Source: Pestalotiopsis fici W106-1
Taxonomy: Eukaryota; Ascomycota; Sordariomycetes; Amphisphaeriales; Sporocadaceae
Direction: 5' to 3'
Assembly (NCBI RefSeq): GCF_000516985.1
Contig: NW_006917101.1
Coordinates: 248,001-312,000, forward strand
Length of the DNA: 64,000 nt
The notes beneath the pieces were generated by a model. That model was not told the origin of the DNA, made no database searches, and saw only the letters and a list, made by a program, of their open reading frames with translations. A program made the position numbers and the translations under genes. Shown piece after piece: positions 1-12,111 of this stretch (within the stretch, counting starts at the first letter, position 1; each line of letters opens with the position of its first letter).

Positions 1-3000
1 GGGTAGAAACAGACAGAGTCCCAAGAACCCCGAACCGCCCGGGGGGCCGCGTGCTTGGTAGTACAGTGGATCACAAAGGAACCGCTGGGTGACGAGTTCG
101 CAATTACAATACGGTGACCTAGGGAGAGGCTGTGTTCTTTTTAGGCCGGGAGAACGTATAAGCTGTCCTACCGTGGACTGATGCCAATACTGCAGTCCTC
201 TTTTGATTACGATATTGGCTGAGGCGTTGAGTGAAGGGGTGTGGTGAGGGCACACCGTATTAGATGAGATTGTCTCTCGTATTGCCTTGGGGCATTTTTC
301 GGAACAGGACCACGAGCTGACGAACTGTCTGTCCTCTCTGGCCCTGAACCAGCAATAGGCAGATAGATACGCGGACAGATAGATGTGCATCGGCACTTGC
401 TATTACAAGATAACATTGCCGACACTTGAAATGCCGTGCTTCTTACCTAATGTAATGCGACACACTACTTACACAGTATGTATGTTGCTATAGGCGAGCA
501 AGCACCTAACCTTTGACGCTTAAAGACGAGTTTGAGGACGGGACAGATGCACAGAAAAACGTGGGGAAGGTTGGGCCGAGACCATGGCACCAAGGTGCAG
601 GATGGATGCAATGAGTTCCATGCTGGAATAAAAGATGTGATGATAACAATAATAAAAGCCCAAGTATACTCATTACACATGTACAGACCTGCAGACCTGC
701 AGCCGCTCACACGTTTGATGTGCGACATGCCTCGCACTAATCAGCGAGTTTCTATTAAAGATGGGCCCGGATTGACCGGACGTAGCGCGTTTCTGGCAGC
801 TCGAAGGTGGCAGTGCAAGGCACTTGAGCTTCGCAAGTGTCGAGCGACGCAGGTTTGGCAAGGCCCCGAGGGTTTTGCAATGGACAACCGTCGCTGATGG
901 TTGGTTGGCGCTGGGCAGATCAATGATCTGCTGGCCCCGGGACCCAAACACGCCGTGTCGCAGAGCTAGATACATGTGCCGCAGAGCCTGGCAACGCGAT
1001 GTCATTTTAGCCAAGCAACCTACTAAATGGCTTGGGGGTTTCCGAGGCGGCATTTAATGCTCGCATGATTCTAGGATTGGACGGATGGATCGTAGCCTGC
1101 TGCTTGTTTGTTGTTGATGTTATGTATGCACGGGGTTCTTGTTTTATTTTGGGGGAAGAGGGGGAATGGATGACGGAGCGACAAACTGGCCAGGCTGCGT
1201 TGGACTGGTGATGGCCCTGATGGGCAAATATGGATTGCGGAGGGGGGTAAAGATCGCCGGCAGCTCTATTTGAAAATACTGTATCTGTAATCGGATGGTG
1301 GAAAAAATAGAAGGTCTGAAAGAAGCTGTCATCAGATGTCCATTCTTGTTTCAGTGGTTGGATATGGGACGCAGCGCTGCATGATGGTGGGCACTGCGTC
1401 ATTGATCGTTGCTGCCAACTGCCATGAGCCAATTGTGCAACCATTTCAGGCTTTTTCTTGTTTTGTTCACCTGAGCAACTCGAGTGGCGGACAGGTGATC
1501 GGACAAGGCGCTATTCTTGCATGTGTGTGTGAATTTAGTCTGCGTGCCCAGGTAAAATACGAGTATTATTGCCTTTGTTCTAGTGAACGGCGGCGGCGAG
1601 TGATTCTTCTTCTTCTTTCTTATGGCTAAAACGGTATCCATATGTAACGGTGCTGCTCGTGAAAATGTGCGCTTGTACAATGACGGGAGCGCTAATCAAT
1701 GTGCGACCCTCAAGGGGAGCTTGGGAGCGCGGTTGGTTCAGTCCGTTTATGCACACACGAGAAGGACCAAAGATCTTATGCACATTCAATTATTCGTATT
1801 GCTGCTGATGCTTATTATTACGGATATCCGGCCAAAGACAACCCATGCTTCAATGCCATTGCTGATTGAATGATTGATTGCTCGCCCGCAAGCCATTAAA
1901 GAAAAAAGCCAAGGCTCTTGGATCTCGCGAGCCTGAGTTGCCGGGGGAGAATGGGACGGGAGAGGACGATGTGCAATGTACTACGACCGCCAAGCCAAGT
2001 ATCTAGGGCAATCTGAGCGATGAGGCTTTATCAATGTCCAGACAAAAGACAGAAACAGTTTGTTAGTGCTGTAGCAGATTCGCTCAGGGGAAATAAGAGA
2101 GTTACATTACGCTCTGGCAAATGCCAAAACATCAAAACGGAATACAGCCACCACACAGTTCAACTAGTGCAGTCAAATGCGTAATTTGAGCAAATGTACT
2201 CCATTCCTGGGCGGCCCTGGGCGGCGGTTCCACCTCTGGGCGTCTCTGGCAGTTCGTTCCAGCGCGCTTCTACTGCTGCTGTGCTGCTGTGCTGCTGCCA
2301 CTGCTTGGACTTGCAGCGAGTGGGCCAAGATCCAAGGCCGACCCCCGTCTTCTAGTGGCAGATGCCCCTGTCGCTCGAGGTGACCATCGACCCTCCTTTC
2401 ATCCACTCTTCATACCCGGACGAGGGAACCCCCCCTCCCCTTCTCTAGCCTGCAATCGAGACGACCTGACCTGATCCATTGTCTCGTACTCTTGTGTCAA
2501 ACACCCTTCCAGGCCTTGCCTTTGCCTTGTCTTGCCTGGAACAACTTCTTTCACTCTTTCCCACTCCACTATTCTTGGATTCATTCCCCCAAATCTTTCG
2601 ACCGCAAACCACCACAATTCACACGAGAGAAGGCGCCCTTTCAGAGAAACGGGTTGATCATCGTCTTCTCTGCTGGATGTCTGCGGTTTGATTGACAACG
2701 ACGGGAAAATCCATAAAAAAAACCACACCTTTCTACCTTTCGTTAATCCAGGTTTCCAGCCCCCTTTTTTCGACTCTCCCCCATTTGGTGACGTACCACC
2801 GCAGCGCTCGTTTTCTCAGCCAAGAGTTGGCAAAGACTGTCTCAATTGGGACAAAGGACAGGATACCAACAAGTTGCGATCAAATCGATACCTAGACCGC
2901 ACGAGGAATTCCCGATTCTACGACAAACAGATCTAACCAACCTTCAACCAAACAACTCACAGACCACCCTCGCTCTCAATCACAGTTCCTTCTTCTTTCT

Positions 3001-3254
3001 ACCGACCTTTCTACTACCACCACTACAACAACAACAACAACAACATCTTTTACGTACACTAAGGACCCTTTCGATCTTGAATCAAATTACCGAATGTGAT
3101 TGGCGACCTCAAAACGACACTGCATCACAGGCATTACAGATATTTACTAGTGCGACCCGCGGCGCAGGCTACTTTGATTTGCGGAGAGACGCGCACTTAA
3201 CCTGCCCATCATCTCTCCGCCAAAGCAAAGCACCGATTACAAAATATAGTCAAC
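1..3254. other. Intergenic region and 5' leader of FLC-type gene
   Basis: No convincing coding region is seen; short open frames on both strands lack splice-consistent neighbours or recognisable domains. The last several hundred bases are pyrimidine- and CA-rich, including an (ACA)7 run at 3025-3045, which is typical of an unstructured fungal 5' leader. A start-stop ATGTGA lies at 3094-3099. Confidence 0.6.
3094..3099 (+). promoter_or_regulatory. Candidate minimal upstream ORF (AUG immediately followed by UGA)
   Basis: ATG is directly followed by TGA, 155 nt before the FLC start codon, and I see no other ATG between it and the main start. If the transcript starts upstream of here, a scanning ribosome would meet this start-stop element first. 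The transcription start is not known and a leader intron could remove it. Confidence 0.35.
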
Positions 3255-5513
3255 ATGAGGTTCTCATCATTAGGGCGCATTGCCCTCTTCTCCTGCCTCT
3301 CGGCTTTCGTAGCCGCAGAGCCAATGCTTACGTCGAGCTCCTTGAACACCTGCCAGGACGATTCGAGTTTCACAGCCAGTTTATTCAATGTCGTTTACAC
3401 GCCCAACAACAACACCGCATCTGTAGACATTGTTGCCACTTCTTCGGTTGAAGGAAACGTTGTATTCGATGTATCGATTTCCGCCTATGGCTACCAGATT
3501 ATTCGCCAGACTGTTAACCCTTGCGAGATCGATCTTGCTGGTCTGTGTCCCATGACTGCTGGAAAGATTCCTCTGAACTTCAACTTGCCCGTTGGCGATG
3601 AAGCGGCTTCTCAGATTCCTGGTATCGCGTACACCTTTCCCGACTTGGACGCCACAGTCCGTGTTTATTTGAACATGACGGACACAGGCAAGAGTGTCGC
3701 CTGTGTCGAAGCTGATATTTCCAACGGCAAGACGGTAGACTTGATCGGAGTGAAATGGGCTCTCGCTATTATCGCCGGCCTGGCCCTAGTCTCTTCCGCC
3801 ATCATCAACGGTTTGGGTCACTCCAACGCCGCCGCCCATGTTGCTTCTGGTGCCTTGTCGCTGTTTGGTTACTTTCAGGCCCAGGCTATCATTGGTCTCA
3901 CGGCTGTGCAGATGCCTCCCGTCGTTCGCTCTTGGACCCAGGATTTCCAGTGGTCGATGGGTATTATCAAGGTTTCGTTCATGCAGGACATCTTCACATG
4001 GTACCAGCGAGCTACTGGTGGAACTGCCGCCACTTTGTTCGACACTTTGACTACCGTCTCGGTTCAAGTTGAGAAGCGTGGCGTTCCGGTCCAAGCTGGC
4101 ATGGATTTGATGCGACGTGGCGTTGCCATGGTTCCGCGAGCTGCCAACACTCTTCTCAAGCGGGCCAACATTCAGACCGGATCAGGAAGTTATATTGTCT
4201 ATGGTATTCAGCGTGTCGCCTTCAAGGCTGGTATTGAAACTACCAACTTGTTCATGACTGGCTTGACCTTCTTCTGTCTTTTTGTCATCTTCACCATTAT
4301 GGGAGTCGCCGCTTTCAAGGGTTGGTGCGAGTTGGCTGCCAAAAAGAAGTGGATCAAGTCCGACACGTTCTTGGAGTTCCGCAACGGTTGGCTCACTGTG
4401 CTCAAGGGCATTCTTTTCCGTTTGACCCTTATTGGATACCCACAGATGACTATCCTCTGCTTGTGGGAGTTTACCCAGGTTGACTCGCCTGCCGAGGTTG
4501 TCCTGGCTGTCTTCTTCTTCTTCGGCATGAGCGCGACCCTGGCTTGGGCTGCTTCAAAGGTCATTCGCATTGCTCGACGATCAGTCGCAATGCACCGCAA
4601 CCCCGCCTACATCCTCTTCTCGGACCCTCAGGCCCTGAACAAGTGGGGTTTCCTGTACATCCAGTTCCGCGCTTCTGCTTACTACTTCATTCTTCCCGTG
4701 CTCGGCTATACCCTCATCAAGGGCATGTTCATCGCCTTTGGCCAAGGTAGCGCAACTGCCCAGGCCGTTGGTCTGCTCATTATTGAAGCTGGCTGGCTTG
4801 TAGCATCCAGTGTTATGCGACCATGGATGGACAAGAGCACCAACACTTTCAACATCTCGATTGCCGCCATCAACTTCATCAACTCTGTTTTCCTTCTTAT
4901 TTTCTCCGACGTTTTCAGCCAGCCAGCCTTGGTCAACGGTGTCATTGGTCTTATTCTCTTCTTCCTCAACGCTATTTTTGCTCTGGTCCTCCTGCTCATG
5001 GTCATTGTCACTACCGTCATTGTGTTCTGGCGCAAGAACCCCGACACACGATACCAATTCATGGCTGACGACCGAGCTTCGTTCATGAAGTCCCAGAGTC
5101 AGCTTACCGGCACTACCGAGCTAGACGCTCTTGCTGCCACCGCTCGCGGAGACAAGGGCGGCTACAAGCCTGGATTGGATCTTGACGACGACAATGAGTC
5201 GATTTCGTCAGAGTCGATGCGGCGCCGAACCGACACGTCAATGATGAACGTCCCGCAAAATGGATCGGGTTCAATCCGCGGCAGTGGTTCTAACCCGCCG
5301 CGCTCGCCTGTAGACCCCTCGGTGCCATTATTCCCAGCATCTGGGCAATACAGCAACAATAACCGACCAGCGAGTCCCTACGGTAACAACCCTGCAGCAT
5401 TTAGGGCACAGCATAATGCTAGGTAAGGACCAATATTCAAATTTGTCAAAGAGATTGTGGCAACTAACATGACAACTAGTCCATGGCAGCGCGGAGCCGG
5501 CTACGACCACTAG
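3255..5513 (+). CDS. FLC family flavin carrier / TRP-like ion channel protein
   Basis: Exons 3255-5422 and 5480-5513 give 733 aa. The N terminus is a signal peptide (MRFSSLGRI..., about 21 aa). A lumenal ML-like beta-sandwich domain with several Cys follows (about residues 22-155), then a multi-span TRP-like membrane domain (about 160-590) and a hydrophilic Ser/Pro/Asn-rich cytosolic tail. This matches the fungal FLC/Pkd2 family, which acts in the ER/Golgi or plasma membrane in FAD or haem transport, calcium homeostasis and wall integrity. The intron (57 nt, branch CTAAC at 5464-5468) is inferred because its donor GTAAGG overlaps an in-frame TAA; splicing swaps that stop for a tail ending in WQRGAGYDH, which resembles family C-termini as I know them. 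The substrate cannot be told from sequence. Confidence 0.93.
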
Positions 5514-6951
5514 GGAGGGAACTTAGCCGTCCACGAAAGAAGCCAATTCTAACGGAGATGCGTCCGTAACCATTTGTTCATACATGAATTCTTTAACGAC
5601 ATGGGGCACGGAGTTAATTGCTTTGAGATGCATTCATGGGCGAGACCACGATCTACTACATCATCATGGCTCAGGATAGGTCTTTGGATAGGCTGCTAAG
5701 TCCCAAGAGAGGCTTCGTCGAGGCGGGCACAATGATTTACTAGTGCTTCATCTTCAGCCCGACACGGCTGCATCGTTACATTTCGAAAGGTCAAATACCA
5801 TGACCTACCCTCGTCAGTTCGGCAAGCTACTCCATTTCCAGACGACCGATGATCAATTTTCAGCTGCATGGAAAAAGGCGTCAAAAGAGAAATAGGAGTT
5901 TACAGCACACATTGTACTTATACGGCCCCTGTGGCACGCTGACGAATATTTTTTTATTTCGACGGCAAAAGGGGACATGAAATTTGCAAGAGGCTTTTTG
6001 CGGTCATAATTAACTAATGGCCGCCCAACTAGAAATTGGCCCGTTGAATTGCCGTTTCTTTATTTCGGCAGAAAACCATAGTTAATTGATTTTGTACAAG
6101 GGCAACCTATAGTCAGCTACCAGGAACAAGATTGAGAAGAAGAAAAAAAAGACCGCATTCTAGATCACAGATAGGCCTCAGCTGAAGAATACTCAAAAGA
6201 GTCGTGACGGCTGGTCCCTAGCTCTGCCACAGCTTGCTGGCTTAGCCCAGCCTCGCCAACCTTAGGAAGTTTGTGCTCCGTTTGTTTGGCCAGAAAGGGG
6301 ATCGTGATGGCTGTTAAGAACGATCATCGCTGCCATTGCCCGATCCCTCAAGCGCCCCACCCGAGAGCCTCTAGTGTAACTAAGTGGCCTGGCAGCAAGC
6401 CGGGGGAGGAGCTTAGCAGCAGTCATCGACGATTTATGACTGCCTACCTATGCATGTTACAGCTTTGCTTCTTTTTTTCCCCTGCCTGCTTGACGGAATT
6501 GATTTCCCCAGTGGTTATCGCGGGTTTTGCTTTGTACAAGTTGCGGAATCGAAGTACGTAGGGGACAAGACCAGATCCCGATGCCCACTTGGGCCAATCA
6601 ATGGCAGTCCAGAAGCAAGCACGTACAGTCTGTCTGACGCTGTTGCGCAGCTGGTCGCAACCCCGCTAAGATAGACCTGGGAATCCAACCCATTCAGTCC
6701 TTCCTACCTTTCTCTTGCTGTTTCTGATTTCCAACAGTGACATATTCGCTACTACCGCAACTTCTTGTTGACCTGCTCCGGTTTGCGTCGTCTTGTGGCT
6801 TCACTTCAAGGTGACGTCGACTTCTACACGGCACTTGAGCAACTTACTCAAGTAGTTGTAAGGCGTCCGACTTGCGTCCTTGATCGCCAATTGCCGTAGA
6901 CGGCCCGGCGCGTTTGCATGTCTCCCGCCCTCTCTGCGCTTTTGAGCCGCA
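5514..6951. other. Intergenic region between FLC-type gene and CCZ1
   Basis: Holds the 3' flank of the channel gene and the promoter and leader of CCZ1. I see no gene, RNA or repeat. Confidence 0.6.
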
Positions 6952-9518
6952 ATGACGCCTACGTCCACGGTGCCTCAGCCAGCCGTCGTCGTGCCGGCTC
7001 AGCTGGGGTTTCTGGCCATCTTTAACCCTTCCTTGGGCGCCACCGACGATACCATTGACGACCAGATTGTCTACTATGCCTCGGTGAGCTCACAGGAGCA
7101 GCATACGGCGCGGAAAAGACACCGCGGATCCAAGTCGCGACCTACCGAGGCTCTGTCGCAGGACGAGCGCAATGAGCGGTTGCGGCAGATCGGTCTCGCC
7201 CAGGGCATGGTTGAATTTGGGCGCGGATTCGCCGGAGGAAAACCTATCGATGTAATTGAGACGCAAAAGGCACGGGTTGTCCTCCGAGAATTGGAGCCGG
7301 GCTGGTGGATTCTGGCTGTAAGTTGCGCCCAATTTGTGTGAAAATTGCGTGTGTTGTGTGTGTATTTGTGACTAACCTCTCGTCTGTCCAGTCTATCGAC
7401 CTTACCAGGCTTCCACTTCCACCGCGGTTAGGCGGTTACGTTGACGATGACGACTCCGAAAACGTCGAATACTCTGCACGCGAATTGAAGCCAGCCGCGC
7501 TCCTTTTACAGGATCTGCTACGAGCTCACTCGACATTTCTCCTACACCACGCGGCATCCCTTAGTGCTCTTTTCGTACGATCAAAGAGGTCAAAGTTTGT
7601 GACATTGTTGAGTCGATACTGGGATCTGTTCTCGTCGACCTGGAACGTCATGCTCCACGGTAACCCGGCCTGTTCCGTATTCGGAGGCATCAAGGTCGCG
7701 TCGTGCGGAGAATTGGGTGTTGGTGTCGGCGAGGAAGATCGAGGCAGTGGAGAACGTGAAGTCCTCGAAGGGTTTGTTGATCGAGTCGAAGGACTTGTGG
7801 ACCTGGTTGTCTCCAAATTCGGCGAAGCCGACCCAGATAAAATTGCCGAAGAAGAGGCCGCGGGCCGATCAATAGAACATAGATGGATCGGCACGGGAGA
7901 AGAGCCTGGTGCTGAGGATGGTGCCATATTCCTGGGCATTGGTGCTTTATCCAGACACTCACTACGCGATCTCACGCGATGGATGGAGGACATTTATACT
8001 TGGGGTGAAGATGCATATGGCGTAAAGGAGAATCCCACCTCGACAAGAACCAGGACGAGACGGCAGCGGCGCAAATCTGTGAACATTAATGATCAGGCAA
8101 AGCAAGAACCGGAAGCCTCGAACGACGCAAAGGGCGATGAACCCCAGACTCAGGAACCCCCGGCAGCACAGGACGCACAGGAGGACAACAAAGATACCAC
8201 GGACGCCAGTGGTGCCAGTAGACTGGTCAACTATCTGAAGCTAGGGTATGGCACACATTGGTCGTTGGGAAGCTCCGAGAATTCAACGAACACTGAAACC
8301 AAATCTACTACCAAGGATGACGAGCCAGTGGTTAGGCCAAGAATTGAAGCTAGAAGCTCATCTCGGCAAAGCGCCAAAGAGGCCGCGGGTCATTTCCTGA
8401 TCGGTCTTCAGGGAGACGTTGATGATGACGGCAGTATTCATAGTGCCGGCGACTCTGACCAAGAACAGATTGAATCCCGCACACGATTGAGGACGCTGAC
8501 AGTTGAGCTGGAAAAAGAAGCACGCGATCTTCCCGAAGAAGAAAAGACCCAAGACTTGGGCAGTGGTGACCATGAGCTCAAGGCCGCCAAATCCGGGCGG
8601 AAGAACGCCATGGACAGCAATTCGCACTTTGACAGCCAAGATCGCAACAAGACGAAGCGAATGCGAGTGGTTGTTTATGTCAGCAAGCCTTTCATCTATA
8701 CCTTTCTATTTGAGAATCGAACAGATTCGTTGGCGTGGGACAGCCTCTACAAATCGTTGCACCACCAGCTTGAGCCTCTGCGAAAGCCACTGGCTTCGTC
8801 GACCTTGTATCGTCCCGGCAAGCCAGACGCTGGAGCAAAAGCGAGTCACATTTTTGACTTGATATGGGATCCAAAGTCTCTGATAATTCATTCTACTATT
8901 CCCAGTATTCCGGAACCCATATCGGTGACGAGGCCAGAGACAAGGCAGCCGAGCACTTGGACCAGGTTAGAGGCCCTGAGTACACATATGCAAATGCTGC
9001 AGACTTATGGTGGGACGCGAGATGACCATAGCGAACTCGAGCGGACTTCTAAGACAAGTCGAGGCTGGTGGGTTGTGTGGACGCGTGTGCTGGAGAGTCG
9101 TGAGACAACAATATCTTCGAGCGGAGACATCAAGGCGCCACCTTCGTTGCCAGGAGAGAGCAGCCAAGACTCTGAGATTTCTAACGCGACAGGCGATTCT
9201 GCGAGTAGCGCTTTCCCCAGCGTGGTTTCTGCTGCGACTGAAAATGTTGCGACTACGGGAAATGCCGAAGTCGATTCTGGAGCTACGCCTACGCCACATG
9301 AGATGAGTCAAACCCGTCGCAAAGGCAGAAAGCTCAAGGTCAGCAAAGAGATCTTCCTAATCCGACGAGCAGGCGAGAGCGCCTCTAGAAGAAATAGCAG
9401 CCTAAGTCAGATATCCGAGGGAAGAGAGGGATGGATGGACGGTGCCAGTAGGCTGGCCCAGGGCATAGGTGTTGACACAAAGAGGTATATTGAAGACTTG
9501 CTGAGTCTTGCCCAGTAA
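6952..9518 (+). CDS. CCZ1: Vacuolar fusion protein CCZ1
   Basis: Exons 6952-7317 and 7392-9518 give 830 aa. The N terminus contains the CCZ1/INTU/HPS4 first-longin signature (GFLAIFNPSLG followed by DQIVYYAS), and WWILASIDLTRLPLP is restored across the 74-nt phase-0 intron. CCZ1 pairs with MON1 as the guanine-nucleotide exchange factor that activates Ypt7/Rab7 on late endosomes, vacuoles and autophagosomes. The middle region (about residues 310-560) is acidic, Ser-rich and low complexity, as in other filamentous fungi, followed by a conserved C-terminal part ending KRYIEDLLSLAQ. The TAA stop overlaps a GTAAGT-like sequence, but no convincing downstream exon exists, so the stop is taken as real. 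No MON1 gene is nearby. Confidence 0.9.
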
Positions 9519-11733
9519 GTAGACGTAGGGTGCTTTCGCGGAGACGTAATTATTCTATGGGGAAACCGGCAATGGATCGATAGACGTTGGGTTTCTTTTG
9601 CAAGGAAACCAAAAGAGTGAGTTTTAGCTCGTATTTTTTGGCCCCTGGCCAGATATTGATACATTCTTTCCCCGTGAAACAATTCTATAGAGAGCTTCAA
9701 GCTTCGCAAGGAACCGGTAGAGTTGGTAGGCACTGGAGCCGATCCTCTCCTATTCTTCTTGTCTTGAGGTTTGGAGCCTGGCCTCTGATTGACTCGGCCC
9801 TTGGTGCCAATATCGTGTGACAGCACAGTATTACACTACTCTGCAATGCTGCTGCTACTGCTGCTGTATCACGATTGGGCACCCCACGCCGCAGATGCTA
9901 GGCCGAGCAGCGGCTGTAGCCGATCCTTGCCGTTGCTCACGATTGACGTCTTTGGGGGGAAACTTGAAGCTACCTACCTACCTACCTACATTACCTACCC
10001 ACTTACCTACCCGTCGAGTGAGATATATTGATGTTGAGCTTTCGCGCCCAGCAGACATTTGCGTCTACACGTGTTGCTCTTCGCTTGGTTGGAAAGCATT
10101 GTGGCCGTCCTTGGCGACGCAGACATGAATGAGTGAAAACTCGAATGAATTTATGTATACCTAGTACTACTGGTACTTACACTTGCCGCCTCAGCGACGT
10201 GATTCAGCAGTATCATTATCACCATGCCATGTATGAAGCCGGTCGTGCCCTTCATTTAGAGACTTTTTCTTGCCTTACCGCAACTTGTGTAGCACATCGC
10301 GCAATGTCGGGGATGCATCCCGCCCTCATCATATTACACAGATCTCGCAACATCGACGTTGCCAATGTGATATGGTGTGATGGTTTTGCAATCGAGTGAT
10401 ACAGAAACAGCATCATTCGTAAGTCCTAGTTTCTATCGCCGCTGTATCATTCGGCAAGGCCATGGTGTTTTCTCTCCCCCGGGTCTGTGGTTTCTCATGG
10501 CTTCGCAAGTGAGAACGAATGTTCAATTATTCTGCGCCACGAGGCAGAAGGCAAACGGACAACAACAGACGACCCTCGCGCTTGAGTGGTCTGTAAATTC
10601 CCCATGCATGCAATCATGTCGTCGATTTTTCATGCAAGACCAAAGTATCGACGTTACTTCGGGCCATTTTCCAGAGAAAATACTTGGGATCTTTTTCCCG
10701 CCCCCATCCTAACCACAAGTTTATTTCGCCTCCGAAAATACAGCAGCCACGGATACCTACCCCAGATCTAAGCGTATACTGTACAATCCTACCCACCCAT
10801 CTAACCTACCTACCTGACCTACCCGACTCATATACTCCGCACGGCGGCCGAGGCCCTTCCCGTGGGTCCTCCCCCCAAAACAAACCCCCATACAGCTCTC
10901 AAGTTACCAGGCCGGTATGCTGCAGACTGTCTGTCATGCTGCAGGACCTGCAGGAGCAGTCTTCACCCGAAGGACGTCGGGCATTGACTGGTCGGGAGAA
11001 GTGTTGATGGTCCGGCTTTTGCTACCTGAACTCGCAACATCTACTGTCGGCCAGAACAAAGGAAAAACCGCCAGCGCATCAAGGAGAAATGTGCCCGATA
11101 TAGAGCCACAGACGTGGTCTACGATTGGTTCCCCCCTCTTCGCCGTTCCATGACCAGGCCACGAAACCCATTGTCAAGGTGGCTTTCTCGGCTCCTTTTT
11201 TTTCACAAGCAGGGCAACCAATGCGTAGGTCCAGGTCCACGGTTTGAGCGAGCGAGCGTGCCTCCCTCCTCTTGCTCTCTCGTCCCCTCCCGTGGCTGTT
11301 GAACCACATTGAAGGGAGAGGAGGTGGTCCGACGTATGACCCTTTTTGGGCTGAGCGGCGGCACATATACTTGGACTGAGGTATCGCTCTTCACTCGATC
11401 GATGATAATGGACCAAGGCCTGGAAGCCATAGGTACTTAACGTGACTGTCGACGTTTCATCGTGGATGGATGGATTTTTGGGGGAGTTCTCTTCCGCATA
11501 CCTTGACAGCGTCTGGGCCAAGATTCGCATCTGTTTTTGTATCTCTTGCTGTGGAAAAAGGTCAGCCTACAGGACCACGCCTGCTCATACATACCAAGAC
11601 TCACATGTAGACAGCAGCGGGGGGAAAAAAAAAAGAGACCCTCACCCAGATCCGAGTACATGGTCTGTCGGTTTCTTCCCACACAAAACGTCAATCAGCA
11701 AAGACGCAAAAAGGAAAGAAAAAGGGCAATGTA
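9519..11733. other. Intergenic region with short tetranucleotide repeats
   Basis: No supported gene. Contains (TACC)n runs at about 9970-10014 and 10788-10824. The right part would be the promoter and leader of the small Cys-rich gene. Confidence 0.55.
9970..10014. repeat. TACC tetranucleotide microsatellite, interrupted
   Basis: Five uninterrupted CTAC-phase units, then an interrupted continuation with TTACC and CCACTTACC variants. A similar shorter run occurs near 10800. Confidence 0.8.
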
Positions 11734-12111
11734 ATGTCCACCAGCGCGCTACCCTACTACCAGCGGACATTCTTCAAGAATGCCGAAGATTTGAGGAAAA
11801 AGGACCCGCAGTACAACTTTGACCAGCACTGCTTCTACATGCTCAATGTCTGCGAGCTGTGCGGCCAGCCGCTCGACGGCAAGGAGCTGCCGGCCACAAG
11901 CGGCAAGAAGAAGTTTAGCATCATGACCGACACGACCGAGTATATGCGGCACGAGTCGAGAAAGTGCGACAAGCACCAGTGCAAGCGCTTCATTGTCGGG
12001 ACGTATGCGCAGTATGGTATGAGATGTTGTTATTGTGTGGGCTGAATGACTATTGGGTAATGGGGACCTATAGGGTATTTCTTCGACGGCTTGCACAAAC
12101 CCACTATCTAG
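11734..12111 (+). CDS. Small Cys-rich protein of unknown function, possible zinc binder
   Basis: Exons 11734-12016 and 12074-12111 give 106 aa. I do not recognise the family. The first exon has strongly GC-biased third positions, unlike its flanks, which supports real coding. A CELC pair (about residues 41-44) and a later CDKHQC (Cys spacing x4) could form a metal site. There is no signal peptide or membrane segment. The 57-nt intron is inferred: the donor GTATGAG follows TATG and the acceptor CCTATAG leads to an in-frame tail YFFDGLHKPTI. Without splicing the frame ends sooner, in MRCCYCVG. Aromatic and basic content is high (YYQRTFF, KKKF). It stands alone, with 2 kb of non-coding DNA on each side. 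Confidence 0.6.

Noticed and set aside
2846..3451. 201-codon frame overlapping the FLC start in another phase
   Set aside because: Begins with TTG, has Gln/Ser/Leu-rich low complexity and conflicts with the clear signal peptide start.
9515..9600. GTAAGT overlapping the CCZ1 stop, suggesting a further exon
   Set aside because: The only in-phase continuation adds about 15 unremarkable residues with a poor branch site; the protein already ends like other CCZ1 proteins.
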